Shown here: positions 26,129-34,487 of the stretch, piece by piece | Position numbering within the stretch: position 1 is the first letter of the stretch | Layout of the letters: each line of letters starts with the position of its first letter | Source: Cryobacterium psychrophilum | GTDB taxonomy: Bacteria > Actinomycetota > Actinomycetes > Actinomycetales > Microbacteriaceae | Assembly (NCBI RefSeq): GCF_004365915.1 | Contig: NZ_SODI01000001.1 | Span: 2,418,001 to 2,482,000 of the forward strand | Direction: 5' to 3' | Length of the DNA: 64,000 bases | Made by a program: the position numbers and the translations under genes | The notes under the pieces: model-generated | The model's database searches: none | Told to the model about the DNA's origin: nothing | What the model saw: the letters and a program-made list of their open reading frames with translations, nothing else

Positions 26129-27581
26129 CCAATACCGTTCAGTTAAGCGTTTTGATGGTGATATGTGCTTCATGTTGTGGTTGTGGCCATCGGCTGTGGT
26201 GTTCTCGTTTGGCGAGCCATTTGGAGATCTTGCGTTTGATGACGCGGGGGTTTGACCGTTTTCGGCGGGCGGGGTTGAGGCGTTTCAGGAGCCGGCGGAT
26301 GGCGTGGCGCCAGGTGGCCTCCGGTTGTTCAGGCTGTTGAGGGGGAAAAGGCGCCCTGGGCCGCCCCGCGGCGGGCGATGCGTAGTGCGGCAATGAAGGA
26401 GACCCGGTCTGTCTCACGGCCAGCGTGGGCGGCGGTGTCAGCCATCAGGGTTCGGATGGCGTAGTGGCAGCACAGGTGCCCCCAGATTTCCTGCAGGATC
26501 AGGTCGGGGGATTTGGAGCGCAGCACGGCTTTGGGGTCGCGTTGGTGGGTTTTGAGCTCGTCGAATGTGCTCTCAATCTCCCACCGTTCCGAGTAGACGG
26601 CGGCGAGCTCCTCCGCGCTGGCGACGGACGGATCGAGGATCGTGCTCAGGAGCCGGTAACTCTCGGGGTTCTCGCGCCCATCATCGATCGTGTAATCAAT
26701 GACCCGCACGATCAGGGGCTCTGTTGTGGTGCGGTTCGAACCCGACGTCGGAATAATGCGCGCAAGCCATGACCCGTCAGAGAGAGTCTCCACGTAGCGG
26801 GGCCGAAGATTCGTCTTCACACGCCAGAGCAGATCTGCGCCGGTCGCGGCGGCCTGCTGCCATAAGTGGAAACCGTAGAAGCCACGATCGGCCAGGAGCA
26901 ATATGCCTGGCGTTAAGCGCTTCACGAGCTCCCTGGACAGTGCAATCTCCGACGTCGTGCACGGCCCAATCTCCGCGTCCACGATCGCATGGGTGCCACA
27001 CTCCGCCAACGCGACGACGCGGGCCTGCGGGAACGCTGACTTCTCACCGCGGCTGGACGGCGGACGGCCGAAGAACTCCGCATTCGCCACGCTGTCCGCC
27101 AGGTCCAGGACCGTCCCATCGATCGCCACCAACCGTCGGCCCGCCAGCCATGATCCGGAGGTCTCCGGGCCAGCCAGAGGGACCGCGACACGTTTGAAGA
27201 GATCCCGCACGGGTTCAGACCCGAGCCGGGCCCGGGCCTGAAAAATCCCGGACTTCGACGGTGACGACCATTCCTCGGCCCACCCCGATGACCACGACAA
27301 CCCGTCCGTCAACTGGGCGAATACGTCCTCGTAAGAGTCCTCCGAATACAACGCCATCCCAATCGAGAAATACGCCATCACCCGCGCCGGCAACGCACGC
27401 TGACGCACCTCAGTCCGCCCCGCCGCAGCAATCACCTCATCAACCACACCCGCAGGAAACACCCGCGTCAACAGACCCACCGACACAAAATCCGACAACC
27501 GGCGGTCAGAGACCGGCTTTACCCAACCAGAACGAGCCATACCCCCATCATACCGGCAAACCGCCTAACTGAACGGTATTG
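26129..27581. mobile_element. IS4-family insertion sequence, apparently complete
   Basis: Ends carry inverted repeats (CAATACCGTTCAGTTA at the left; TAACTGAACGGTATTG at the right). CACTTAGCC occurs directly outside both ends (26120-26128 and 27582-27590), a 9-bp target duplication. The right copy overlaps the left end of the IS1380 element. Length about 1.45 kb. Confidence 0.88.
26329..27540 (-). CDS. IS4-family transposase (DDE)
   Basis: Full-length transposase of 403 residues. Seen: DDE catalytic residues in VAIDGTVLDLAD, LLADRGFYGF and the Y(2)R(3)E(6)K signature in YSERWEIESTFDELK, which defines the IS4 group. The N-terminal DUF4372-like region precedes the catalytic core. The ATG at 27540 lies about 40 bases inside the right inverted repeat. 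No frameshift or stop is seen, so it could be active. Confidence 0.93.
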   Translation of the reverse strand: MARSGWVKPVSDRRLSDFVSVGLLTRVFPAGVVDEVIAAAGRTEVRQRALPARVMAYFSIGMALYSEDSYEDVFAQLTDGLSWSSGWAEEWSSPSKSGIFQARARLGSEPVRDLFKRVAVPLAGPETSGSWLAGRRLVAIDGTVLDLADSVANAEFFGRPPSSRGEKSAFPQARVVALAECGTHAIVDAEIGPCTTSEIALSRELVKRLTPGILLLADRGFYGFHLWQQAAATGADLLWRVKTNLRPRYVETLSDGSWLARIIPTSGSNRTTTEPLIVRVIDYTIDDGRENPESYRLLSTILDPSVASAEELAAVYSERWEIESTFDELKTHQRDPKAVLRSKSPDLILQEIWGHLCCHYAIRTLMADTAAHAGRETDRVSFIAALRIARRGAAQGAFSPSTA

Positions 27582-27584
27582 CAC

Positions 27585-29129
27585 TTAGCCTGAATCCACC
27601 GGTCGGCCTGTGAACGAATCCTGATTTCGGTTTGGCGGGGTTTCGGGGTTTCGGCGTTTCGGGTGCGGGTGAGGTCCGGGTCTCGCTGCCCGGGGTGTTC
27701 CACTGGTGTTGCTGTTGATGCTGGTGTCGGCTGGTTGGTCAGGTGGGGGCGGGTTGTGTTGGCGGAAGTTCTGGTTGAACAGGGCCGTCCACGGTTTCTC
27801 CCAGGGCCAGTGTGCAGGCAGGTGCAGGGTGATGCGCCGCGCCGAGGATGAAATGCGCGCGGGGACGCTGACGAGTTTCCGGCGGATCGTTGCGGTGGTT
27901 GCTCGAGCGAGACCGTTTCCCGCGTTCGTCGCGGCGGCGCGGGTCCAGTTAAACGCCATGACCGCGAGGACCAGTCAGGCGGCGTTGGCCGTGAAAACGC
28001 CTGAGGGCAGGTGCGCTAAAGCGCTGCTCTTGAGATCGGAATTCACGAGCTCTATCGTGGCGTGGGCGCGGTGGGTTTTGTCGGCGGCAACGGTGTCGAG
28101 GGTGCTGGTGGTGCAGAAGGCGTGGAATCGGTGAGTGTCGAACAGGGTCGGCTGGTCGACGTTTTTCTTGTTCAGTTCCGGGATCCGCCGCACGACCAGG
28201 CGCCCGGTGATGTGCTCGGCTTTCTTGCGAGACGTGAACGCAGTGAACGGGACTTCGGCGACTTCGGCGTTACTGATCCACGTTTTCGTGCCTTCGTCAT
28301 AGATGGCGTTGGTGTATTCAATCGCGGTCCAGGCACTGTCGGGGATCGTTGCGATCGCGCGTTTGATGGCGGGGTTCATGCGGGCGGTTACTGAAACGTC
28401 GGCACCGGCTGTGAGGGCCGCATTGATTGAAGCGTGACCGTAGAAGGCAGAGTCGGCGCGGAAGAGCACGCGTGCTTTTTCTGCTCCGTGGAGCCGCTTG
28501 GTGGTGGCGAGGGCGTCACGGATCAAACGGGCGGCGCCGCGCGGAGACCCGCAGGCACCGCGGCGGAGTCGTTGACCGATGATGATCGGCGCCGACACGT
28601 CAGTTTTCACTGTCGCGAGGAAAACGTTGAGGCCTCGCACCCCGGAGTACTCGTAGCCGGAGCCTTCCTTCTGGTATCCGTGGACTTCGATGATGGTGTC
28701 GTCGATGTCGAGGAAGATGTAGCCGTCGGTGTCGTGCGCGACGAGTGGGGCTTCGCCGGCGAGGCCCCGCAGGAAACGTGAGGCGACGGCGTCGAGTTGC
28801 CGGACGTGGCCGAACGTGAATTCGCGCAGGAACGAGCCCAACGTCGACGGCGCGTAACAGTTGGTGAAGATCTTCTGCATCCCGCCGTGACGAAGAATTG
28901 CGAGGTCGTCGATCGAGTCAGCGCCAGCAACCATTCCGCCGACCAATGAGGTGACTTTCAAGCCGGCGTTGGCGCCCTTGTCGGTGGGGACGGTCAGCCA
29001 CTGATCGGCCAAGGTCGCAAGCCCCGCTCGGGCGGCCAATTTCATGATCGGGACCAGCCCTGCGGACAACACGAGATTCTGGTCGGTGAAGGATGCAGAA
29101 ACGGCGCGGTTGGTGTGGGAACCTTGCAT
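27585..29129 (-). pseudogene. IS1380-family transposase with in-frame TGA
   Basis: Transposase with DDE residues in FLDIDDTIIEVHGY, LFRADSAFYGH and THRAHATIELVN. After 384 residues a TGA (27975-27977) interrupts GVFTANAA and the same frame continues LVLAVMAFNWTRAAA through the conserved C-terminal part to 27585. Family members have Trp (TGG) at that point, so a single G-to-A change explains the stop. All three catalytic residues lie before the stop. The final TAA at 27585-27587 is supplied by the target duplication. Probably inactive because the C-terminal helical region is lost. Confidence 0.88.
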
Positions 29130-29249
29130 CTACGAGATGCTCCTCTGTTTGGTAAATGCGAACTCTAGACAAGTCCTATTTGACCTGATCAGATGAGCAT
29201 TCTCGGTTTAACGCGCCGCCAGAACCTCACGTCGACCGGTGGATTCAGG
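27589..29249. mobile_element. IS1380-family insertion sequence (transposase interrupted)
   Basis: Ends carry inverted repeats CCTGAATCCACCGG and CCGGTGGATTCAGG. CTTAG lies directly outside both ends (27584-27588 and 29250-29254), a short target duplication. Length about 1.66 kb, normal for IS1380. The IS4-family element has inserted exactly at its left boundary. Confidence 0.88.
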
Positions 29250-29254
29250 CTTAG

Positions 29255-29400
29255 GTGGCTAGTTTCTGCTCGGCCCTCCTGGCTGGCTGAGTGATGCAGG
29301 CCGTCGTCGTCGCCGGGGAATATGAGGCGTGCCCACAATTTGCCCACATTTGCTCCAAAACCAAGCCAGTTTATGTGATCACGTACGACTCAAGAAGCAC
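29255..29400 (-). pseudogene. C-terminal tail of a second integrase
   Basis: Minus-strand frame reading NWLGFGANVGKLWAR then a hydrophilic tail. Bases 29330-29352 are identical over 23 positions to 17269-17291, which encode NVGKLWAN near the end of the integrase at the left edge. The fragment is cut on its downstream side by IS1380. About 100 A+T-rich bases with no gene lie between it and attR. Confidence 0.45.
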
Positions 29401-29451
29401 GCAAAATCAATGATTTTTATACTCAAGGCCTAGTTTCCAAGGCTCCATCGG

Positions 29452-29497
29452 TCACTCGTAATGAAAAGGTCGTCAGTTCGATTCTGACAGGCGGCTC
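29452..29497 (+). repeat. attR: 46-bp copy of the tRNA-Thr 3' part
   Basis: Direct repeat of 17152-17197 with one mismatch in the anticodon stem. It lacks the 5' half of a tRNA and the CCA (GCGGCTCAG instead of GCGGCTCCA), so it is not a functional tRNA. It marks the right end of the island. Confidence 0.88.
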
Positions 29498-29548
29498 AGT
29501 AAAAGTGCGTCAGTAGGAACCATTGCCTTACCGGCGCGTTGCGCTGGG

Positions 29549-29554
29549 TATGCT
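29549..29554 (+). promoter_or_regulatory. Possible -10 box (TATGCT) for a leaderless gene
   Basis: TATGCT ends 7 bases before the ATG at 29562. No Shine-Dalgarno in between. Confidence 0.45.
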
Positions 29555-29561
29555 CGTGGGC

Positions 29562-30545
29562 ATGACTGAGGGCATTCGCTGGGGAATCCTGGCCACGGGC
29601 GGTATCGCACACTCCTTCACCGAAGACCTCGTTCTCACCGGGCACACGGTGCAATCGGTGGGGTCCAGGTCGCAGGAATCTGCGGATGCCTTCGCCACCG
29701 AGTTCGGCATCCCGAACGCTCATGCCAGTTACGAAGCCCTCGTGAACGATCCGGAGGTTGACGTCATTTATGTGAGCACCCCGCATCCGTTTCACGCCGC
29801 CAACGCCACGCTCGCGCTGAACGCGGGCAAGCACGTGCTCGTGGAGAAGTCGTTCACACTCAACGCGAGGGAGGCCCGCGCGCTCGTGGACCTCGGCCGG
29901 GAGAAGAACCTGCTTGTGCAGGAGGCCATGTGGACGCGTTTTCTGCCGCACATGGTGCGAATCCGTGAGATTCTCGCGGCCGGAACCCTCGGCGACGTGC
30001 ACACCCTCATGGTGGACCACACCCAGGACCTCCCCGATGACCCGGCTCACCGGCTCAACGCGCTCGCTCTCGGAGGCGGCGCGCTGCTCGATCTCGGCGT
30101 GTACCCGATCTCGTTCGCGTCGGCCCTGTTCGGGTCGCCGGAGACCATCCTGGCGTCCGCCACGTTCAAGCCCACGCGAGCGGATGCCCAGGTCGCGACC
30201 ATCTTTCGCTATGCCGGCGGCCAGATCGCCACGACGCTCTCAGCGAGCGATACCACGGGGCCGAACACGGCGAGCATCCTCGGCACCGAGGGCCGCATCG
30301 ACATCGACTCGGTCTGGTACGCGCCCACAACGTTCCGGGTGCGGGGCAGCGCGAACGAGGTGACCGAGACGTTCGTGAGTGACGTGGTCGGGCGCGGCAT
30401 GCAGTACGAGGCGGACGAGGTTGAACAGCTGATCCTCGCCGGCAAAACAACGGGCGAGATCTTCCCCGCCGAGGAATCGGTGAGCATCATGGAGACGCTC
30501 GACGCCGTGCGCGCGCGGATCGGTCTGAGCTACCCGGGCGAGTAG
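29562..30545 (+). CDS. Gfo/Idh/MocA family oxidoreductase
   Basis: NAD(P)-dependent dehydrogenase of the glucose-fructose oxidoreductase family, 327 residues. Seen: N-terminal Rossmann motif WGILATGGIAHSF, VDVIYVSTPHPFH and the EKSFTLNAREAR motif, which corresponds to the family EKP box with Ser replacing Pro. The C-terminal half is the sheet-rich substrate domain. Substrates of the family are sugars, inositols or trans-dihydrodiols and cannot be told apart here. The ATG at 29562 lies 7 bases after TATGCT, so the message is probably leaderless. First chromosomal gene after the island. Confidence 0.9.
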   Translation: MTEGIRWGILATGGIAHSFTEDLVLTGHTVQSVGSRSQESADAFATEFGIPNAHASYEALVNDPEVDVIYVSTPHPFHAANATLALNAGKHVLVEKSFTLNAREARALVDLGREKNLLVQEAMWTRFLPHMVRIREILAAGTLGDVHTLMVDHTQDLPDDPAHRLNALALGGGALLDLGVYPISFASALFGSPETILASATFKPTRADAQVATIFRYAGGQIATTLSASDTTGPNTASILGTEGRIDIDSVWYAPTTFRVRGSANEVTETFVSDVVGRGMQYEADEVEQLILAGKTTGEIFPAEESVSIMETLDAVRARIGLSYPGE

Positions 30546-30558
30546 CAGGCTCGTCGGC

Positions 30559-30564
30559 TAGCAT
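30559..30564 (+). promoter_or_regulatory. Possible -10 box (TAGCAT) for leaderless dacB
   Basis: TAGCAT ends 6 bases before the GTG at 30571. No Shine-Dalgarno in between. Confidence 0.45.
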
Positions 30565-30570
30565 GCGGGG

Positions 30571-32043
30571 GTGGATAACGCAGACCTGCCGGCCGACGCC
30601 GTCGCGCGCGAGCCGGGACGCGGCCTCGGAGCAGCCTTCGCCCGGCACCCCCGCATCTGGCTCATCGGTGCGGGCGCGCTTGTGCTCGCCCTGTTCGGAA
30701 CGGGCGCGGTGTTTGCGGGAGTGGCCACTGTCGGCGATGAGCCGAGCGCGGCATCCGTCGTCACGACCGCGACGCCCACCCCCACGGCCACGGTGCCGCC
30801 CGCGCGCCCGGCGCCCGCAGCGGCCACCGCGGCGAGCCAGCTGCGCACGTGCTCGGTGGCGGGGCTTGCGGCCGATTCCCGGCTCGCCAACTTCCAGGCC
30901 CAGGTTGTGAACGCGTCGACCGGTGAGGTGCTCTTCGACCGCGGCGGTACGACGGCGTCAGCCACGGCGAGTGCACTCAAGGTGATCACGAGCGCGGCTG
31001 CGCTGAGCGTGCTCGGACCCGATTACCGGGCTTCGACCACCGTGGTGAAGGGCGCCGAATCCGGTCAGGTGGTGCTCGTGGGCGGGGGAGACCTCACCCT
31101 GTCGCGCCTGCCCACTGGTTCGGAACCGTTCTACACCGGCGCAGCCCACCTCGACGATCTCGCGGCGCAGGTGCGCACGGCGTGGGACGCCGACCCGGCC
31201 AACGCCGGCGTACCGCTCACGAGCCTCGTGCTCGACACCTCCTACTTCTCCGGCCCCGCGTGGGACGACGGCTGGGCCCGCGCGGAGCTGAGTCTCGGCT
31301 ACATGCCCGCAATTACCGCGCTGCAGGTGGACGGCGACCGCGATAATCCCGCACGCAGTACCTCGCCGCGCAGTGAGGACCCGATCGGACGAGCCGGGTC
31401 GGCTTTCGCTGAGGCCCTCGGCGGGGCCGTCACGGTCACCCGGGGCGCGGCGCCGGCGGGAGCCGCTCAGCTCGCGGCCGTGCAGTCGCAGCCGGTGTCG
31501 ACCCTCATTAAACAGGCGCTGATCGTCTCGGACAACACCATTGCTGAGATGCTGGCCCGACTCGTGTCCGTCACGAGCGGTGCCGGCAACAGCTTCAGCT
31601 CCCTGCAGCAGGGCATCGTGGGCGGCCTCGCCGGCTACGGCATCGACACGACCGGCATTGTCATTAAAGATGGCTCGGGCCTGAGCCCCGCGAACGCGGT
31701 TCCGCCGCGTTACTTCGCCGAACTCTTCATCAAGATCAACGCCAGGGAGGGCAACCTCGGTGTGATCTTCGACGGGCTGCCCGTGGCCGGTGGGCCCAGC
31801 GGATCGCTCTCGTACAGCGACCGCTTCTCCGGTGCGAACGCGGTGGCCGACGGGGCGGTATTCGCCAAAACGGGCTGGATCACGAACGGGTATACCCTCG
31901 CCGGCGTCATTCATTCCGCGGACGGAACCCCGCTGACCTTCGCGGTTTACGCGCTCGGAAACGTGCGTGACAACGCCAAGCAAGCCATCGACACCATTAC
32001 CACCGCGTTCTTCAGATGCGGCGATAATCTTTCTAACAACTAG
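30571..32043 (+). CDS. dacB: D-alanyl-D-alanine carboxypeptidase/endopeptidase (S13, PBP4 type)
   Basis: Low-molecular-mass penicillin-binding protein that trims or opens peptidoglycan cross-links outside the membrane. It has 490 residues. Seen: cytoplasmic N-terminus, one membrane segment (about 30-55), a Thr/Pro/Ala linker, then the S13 motifs SALK (Ser near 133), SDN (about 320) and KTG in FAKTGWITNG (about 432). The GTG start at 30571 follows a TAGCAT box by 6 bases. In many actinobacteria dacB is followed by tilS, hpt and ftsH. Here it is followed by an isochorismatase-type gene instead. Confidence 0.93.
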   Translation: MDNADLPADAVAREPGRGLGAAFARHPRIWLIGAGALVLALFGTGAVFAGVATVGDEPSAASVVTTATPTPTATVPPARPAPAAATAASQLRTCSVAGLAADSRLANFQAQVVNASTGEVLFDRGGTTASATASALKVITSAAALSVLGPDYRASTTVVKGAESGQVVLVGGGDLTLSRLPTGSEPFYTGAAHLDDLAAQVRTAWDADPANAGVPLTSLVLDTSYFSGPAWDDGWARAELSLGYMPAITALQVDGDRDNPARSTSPRSEDPIGRAGSAFAEALGGAVTVTRGAAPAGAAQLAAVQSQPVSTLIKQALIVSDNTIAEMLARLVSVTSGAGNSFSSLQQGIVGGLAGYGIDTTGIVIKDGSGLSPANAVPPRYFAELFIKINAREGNLGVIFDGLPVAGGPSGSLSYSDRFSGANAVADGAVFAKTGWITNGYTLAGVIHSADGTPLTFAVYALGNVRDNAKQAIDTITTAFFRCGDNLSNN

Positions 32044-32081
32044 ATGCCATCATCATCGAACCAGCCGTCGAAGGAGCCATC

Positions 32082-32684
32082 ATGACCCGCGCACTATTCA
32101 TCATTGACGTACAGAATGATTTCACCGAGGGTGGCGTTTTGGCGGTGCAGGGCGGGGCCGCCGTTGCTGAAAGAATCAGTGCCCTGCTCGCCGCGCAGCC
32201 GCGGGCGCACCACTGGATCTTCGCGTCTCGCGACTGGCATGACGCTGAGAGTGACAACGGCGGACACATTGCCGATGAGCCCGACTTGGTGAGCACGTGG
32301 CCCGTGCACTGCGTCGCGGCTACGGCGGGTTCCGAGTACCACTCCGCTCTTGCGCTGCCGCAACGCACGGTGCACATTCTCAAGGGCCGTGGCGAACCCG
32401 GCTACTCCATCTTTTCTGGCTCAACAGAAGCCGGTGACAGCATTGGGGCGCTCCTCACCCAACGCGGGGTGACCGACATCGATGTCGTGGGCCTGGCCAC
32501 AGACCACTGCGTGCGCGCCTCGGTGCTCGACGCGCTCGAACGCGGGCAGCGTGTGCGCGTGCTCACCGATCTTGTGGCCGGAGTTGACGGTGCCGCGAGC
32601 GAAGCCGCACTCATGGAGATGGCGCATATGGGCGCCGTCCTCGCCGAGTCCACCGTGGTGGCGCACGACACCGTGATCGATTGA
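32082..32684 (+). CDS. pncA: Nicotinamidase/isochorismatase family hydrolase
   Basis: Cysteine hydrolase of the isochorismatase superfamily, most like nicotinamidase, which deamidates nicotinamide for NAD salvage. It has 200 residues. Seen: catalytic Asp in LFIIDVQNDF (about residue 8), a metal-binding D-x-H in ASRDWH, the Lys in HILKGRGE (about 93) and the nucleophile Cys in GLATDHCVRAS (about 142). This complete triad plus metal site favours nicotinamidase over the non-catalytic relatives. It overlaps the next gene by 4 bases (TTGA), so the two form an operon. Confidence 0.9.
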   Translation: MTRALFIIDVQNDFTEGGVLAVQGGAAVAERISALLAAQPRAHHWIFASRDWHDAESDNGGHIADEPDLVSTWPVHCVAATAGSEYHSALALPQRTVHILKGRGEPGYSIFSGSTEAGDSIGALLTQRGVTDIDVVGLATDHCVRASVLDALERGQRVRVLTDLVAGVDGAASEAALMEMAHMGAVLAESTVVAHDTVID

Positions 32685-33418
32685 GTGCGCCGCAGTTTGC
32701 GCGTCGCCTCGACGGGGTGCGCATCGCCTACGAGACCGAGGCCGGCCGGCGACCGGTGCTGCTCGTGCACGGGTTCGCGTCCTCGGGTGCGGCGACCTGG
32801 GGCGCCACCGGCTGGGTGCGTTTCCTTTCTGAGGCCGGTCGCGGCGCGGTGCTGCCTGACCTTCGCGGTCACGGTCGCAGCGACGCCCCGCACGTGGCGT
32901 CAGGCTATGCCCCGCGCCAGCTGGCAGCCGACCTCGTGGTCGTCCTCGATACCCTCGGCCTGGACCAGGTCGATGTCATCGCCTATTCCATGGGCTCGAG
33001 GGTTGCTGCGGCCCTGGCGAGGCTGGCCCCGGAGCGGGTTCGCCGCATGGTGCTCGGTGGGGCGGGACCGGTCGAACTGTTCGAGACCTGGGACCCGGAT
33101 GCCGTGGCCCGGTTCGTAGCCGACGACACCCTCCCCGCCGATCCGACGATCGCGGCGGTTCTCGGCCCGGCGTTCAGTGCCGGCGCCGACCGGGAGGCCC
33201 TCGCGGCGTGCGTGGGGGGTGTGGCGGGCGCCACGCTCGACGTGCCCGCGGAGATCCCCGTGCTCTACGTTGCCGGCGGCGCGGACGCCATCCCCGTGGG
33301 CGTAGCCGAACTCGCCCGCGCGCGCGGCTCCGAGTACCTCGAACTGCCGGGCCGGGAGCACTTGAACACGCTCACCTCCCGCGAGTTCAAGCGGGCCGCG
33401 CTGGAATTCCTGGCCTAG
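32681..33418 (+). CDS. Alpha/beta hydrolase
   Basis: Soluble alpha/beta-fold hydrolase of 245 residues. Seen: oxyanion-forming LLVHGFASSG (about residue 28), PDLRGHGRSD, the nucleophile elbow AYSMGSRVA (Ser near 102), a likely acid in VAGGADAIP and the His in GREHLNTL near the C-terminus. The TTG start at 32681 is chosen because it overlaps the preceding stop. Substrate unknown. A hairpin terminator lies just after the stop. Confidence 0.87.
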   Translation: MSAPQFARRLDGVRIAYETEAGRRPVLLVHGFASSGAATWGATGWVRFLSEAGRGAVLPDLRGHGRSDAPHVASGYAPRQLAADLVVVLDTLGLDQVDVIAYSMGSRVAAALARLAPERVRRMVLGGAGPVELFETWDPDAVARFVADDTLPADPTIAAVLGPAFSAGADREALAACVGGVAGATLDVPAEIPVLYVAGGADAIPVGVAELARARGSEYLELPGREHLNTLTSREFKRAALEFLA

Positions 33419-33435
33419 TTGTACTGCGCCGGGAC

Positions 33436-33463
33436 GTTGGTGATCGGCAGGGTGATCACCAAC
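33436..33463. terminator. Hairpin after the hydrolase gene
   Basis: GTTGGTGATC pairs with GATCACCAAC around an 8-base loop, 17 bases after the stop at 33418. No T tract. Confidence 0.65.
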
Positions 33464-33638
33464 AGCCGCTGATGCTGCCCGCGCCGTGCCACGGCCCGGG
33501 ACGTTTCGTTTCACCGGAGCAAAAGATATTTCTATGCAGGTGCATCCGTTTTGGGGTCAGCGGGGGAAGTAAGGGCAAAAGAGGGAAATGGTTCCCTCAC
33601 GGTAACCACCACTCGCAGACACCTAGCAGGAGGAAATG

Positions 33639-34472
33639 ATGCACAAATCCCTGAAGATCGGCATGACAGCTGGAGCCCTCGGAGCTCTCGTCGCGCTCGG
33701 CGGTATTGCACCGGCCCAGGCGGCCGAGGACGTTGCCATGCTGTCCGTGCTGCACGGAGTTCCCGGCCTCACCGTCGACGTCTACGTGAACGACAAGCTC
33801 ACCCTCGACGACTTCAAGCCGGGCGACCTTGCCGGCCCGCTCGAGCTCGCCCCCGGCACCTACACGGTAGCCATCACCGCGTCCGACGCGGCGGATGCCA
33901 GCGCTCCCGTGATCGGGCCGGTGGACCTTCCCCTCGAGGCCGGCAAGAACTACACCGCCGCGGCTCACCTCATGGCAGACGGCAAGCCCACTGCGACACT
34001 GTTCACCAACGACATCTCGCAGCTCGCCGCCGGCGAGGGCCGCCTGACGGTTCGCCACGTGGCTGCAGCTCCCGCAGTCGACGTTCTGGCCAACGACGCT
34101 GCGGCGATCACCAACCTGGAGAACCCGGCTGAGTCCGTACTCGTTCTGCCGGCCGGCACCATCTCCGCCGCCGTCGCCGCGACCGGAACGACCGACCCGG
34201 TGATCGGCCCGGCAGACGTCAACGTCGCCGAAGGCACGAACACCATCGTCTACGCCTGGGGCAGCCTGGCCGACAAGAACCTCGCGCTGGCCGTGCAGAC
34301 GATCGACGGGCTGCACTCCAACCCAGACAGCATCCCGGCCGGCGAAGCGGGCCTCGTCGCCACGAACCAGCCGGGCGATTCGACCGGACTCTGGGTCGGT
34401 GGCTTCGCCGTCCTGTTGATGGGGCTCGCCGCCGCCGTTGTCCGCGTGCGCCGCGCCGCCGCTCGCGTCTGA
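33639..34472 (+). CDS. Secreted DUF4397 surface protein with sorting-signal-like tail
   Basis: Exported protein of about 277 residues. Seen: signal peptide (basic start, hydrophobic core, cleavage near AQAAED at about 28), two DUF4397 repeats (each with HGVPG-VDVYVND or HVAAAP-VDVLAND, then LAPGTYTV or LPAGTISA) and a C-terminal hydrophobic helix followed by RVRRAAAR. LVATN just before the helix resembles the L-A-x-T-G type motif of actinobacterial sortases. With the adjoining sortase gene this points to cell-wall attachment (inference). AGGAGG precedes two tandem ATGs. The second (33639) has the better spacing. Function of DUF4397 is unknown. Confidence 0.85.
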   Translation: MHKSLKIGMTAGALGALVALGGIAPAQAAEDVAMLSVLHGVPGLTVDVYVNDKLTLDDFKPGDLAGPLELAPGTYTVAITASDAADASAPVIGPVDLPLEAGKNYTAAAHLMADGKPTATLFTNDISQLAAGEGRLTVRHVAAAPAVDVLANDAAAITNLENPAESVLVLPAGTISAAVAATGTTDPVIGPADVNVAEGTNTIVYAWGSLADKNLALAVQTIDGLHSNPDSIPAGEAGLVATNQPGDSTGLWVGGFAVLLMGLAAAVVRVRRAAARV

Positions 34473-34487
34473 TCGGGGTCGGAAATC

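Larger units (their letters stand above)
17198..29497. mobile_element. Decayed genomic island integrated at tRNA-Thr
   Basis: About 12.3 kb bounded by the tRNA 3' end and its 46-bp copy. It holds a truncated integrase, an iron-box-controlled adenylation/acyltransferase gene, a resolvase, several IS fragments and two near-complete IS elements, and a metabolic passenger gene (poxB). No intact integrase is visible, so the element appears immobile. Confidence 0.85.

Noticed and set aside
29452..29498. Second tRNA-Thr gene
   Set aside because: Only the 3' part is present. The 5' acceptor and D-arm are missing, and the anticodon stem is mutated.
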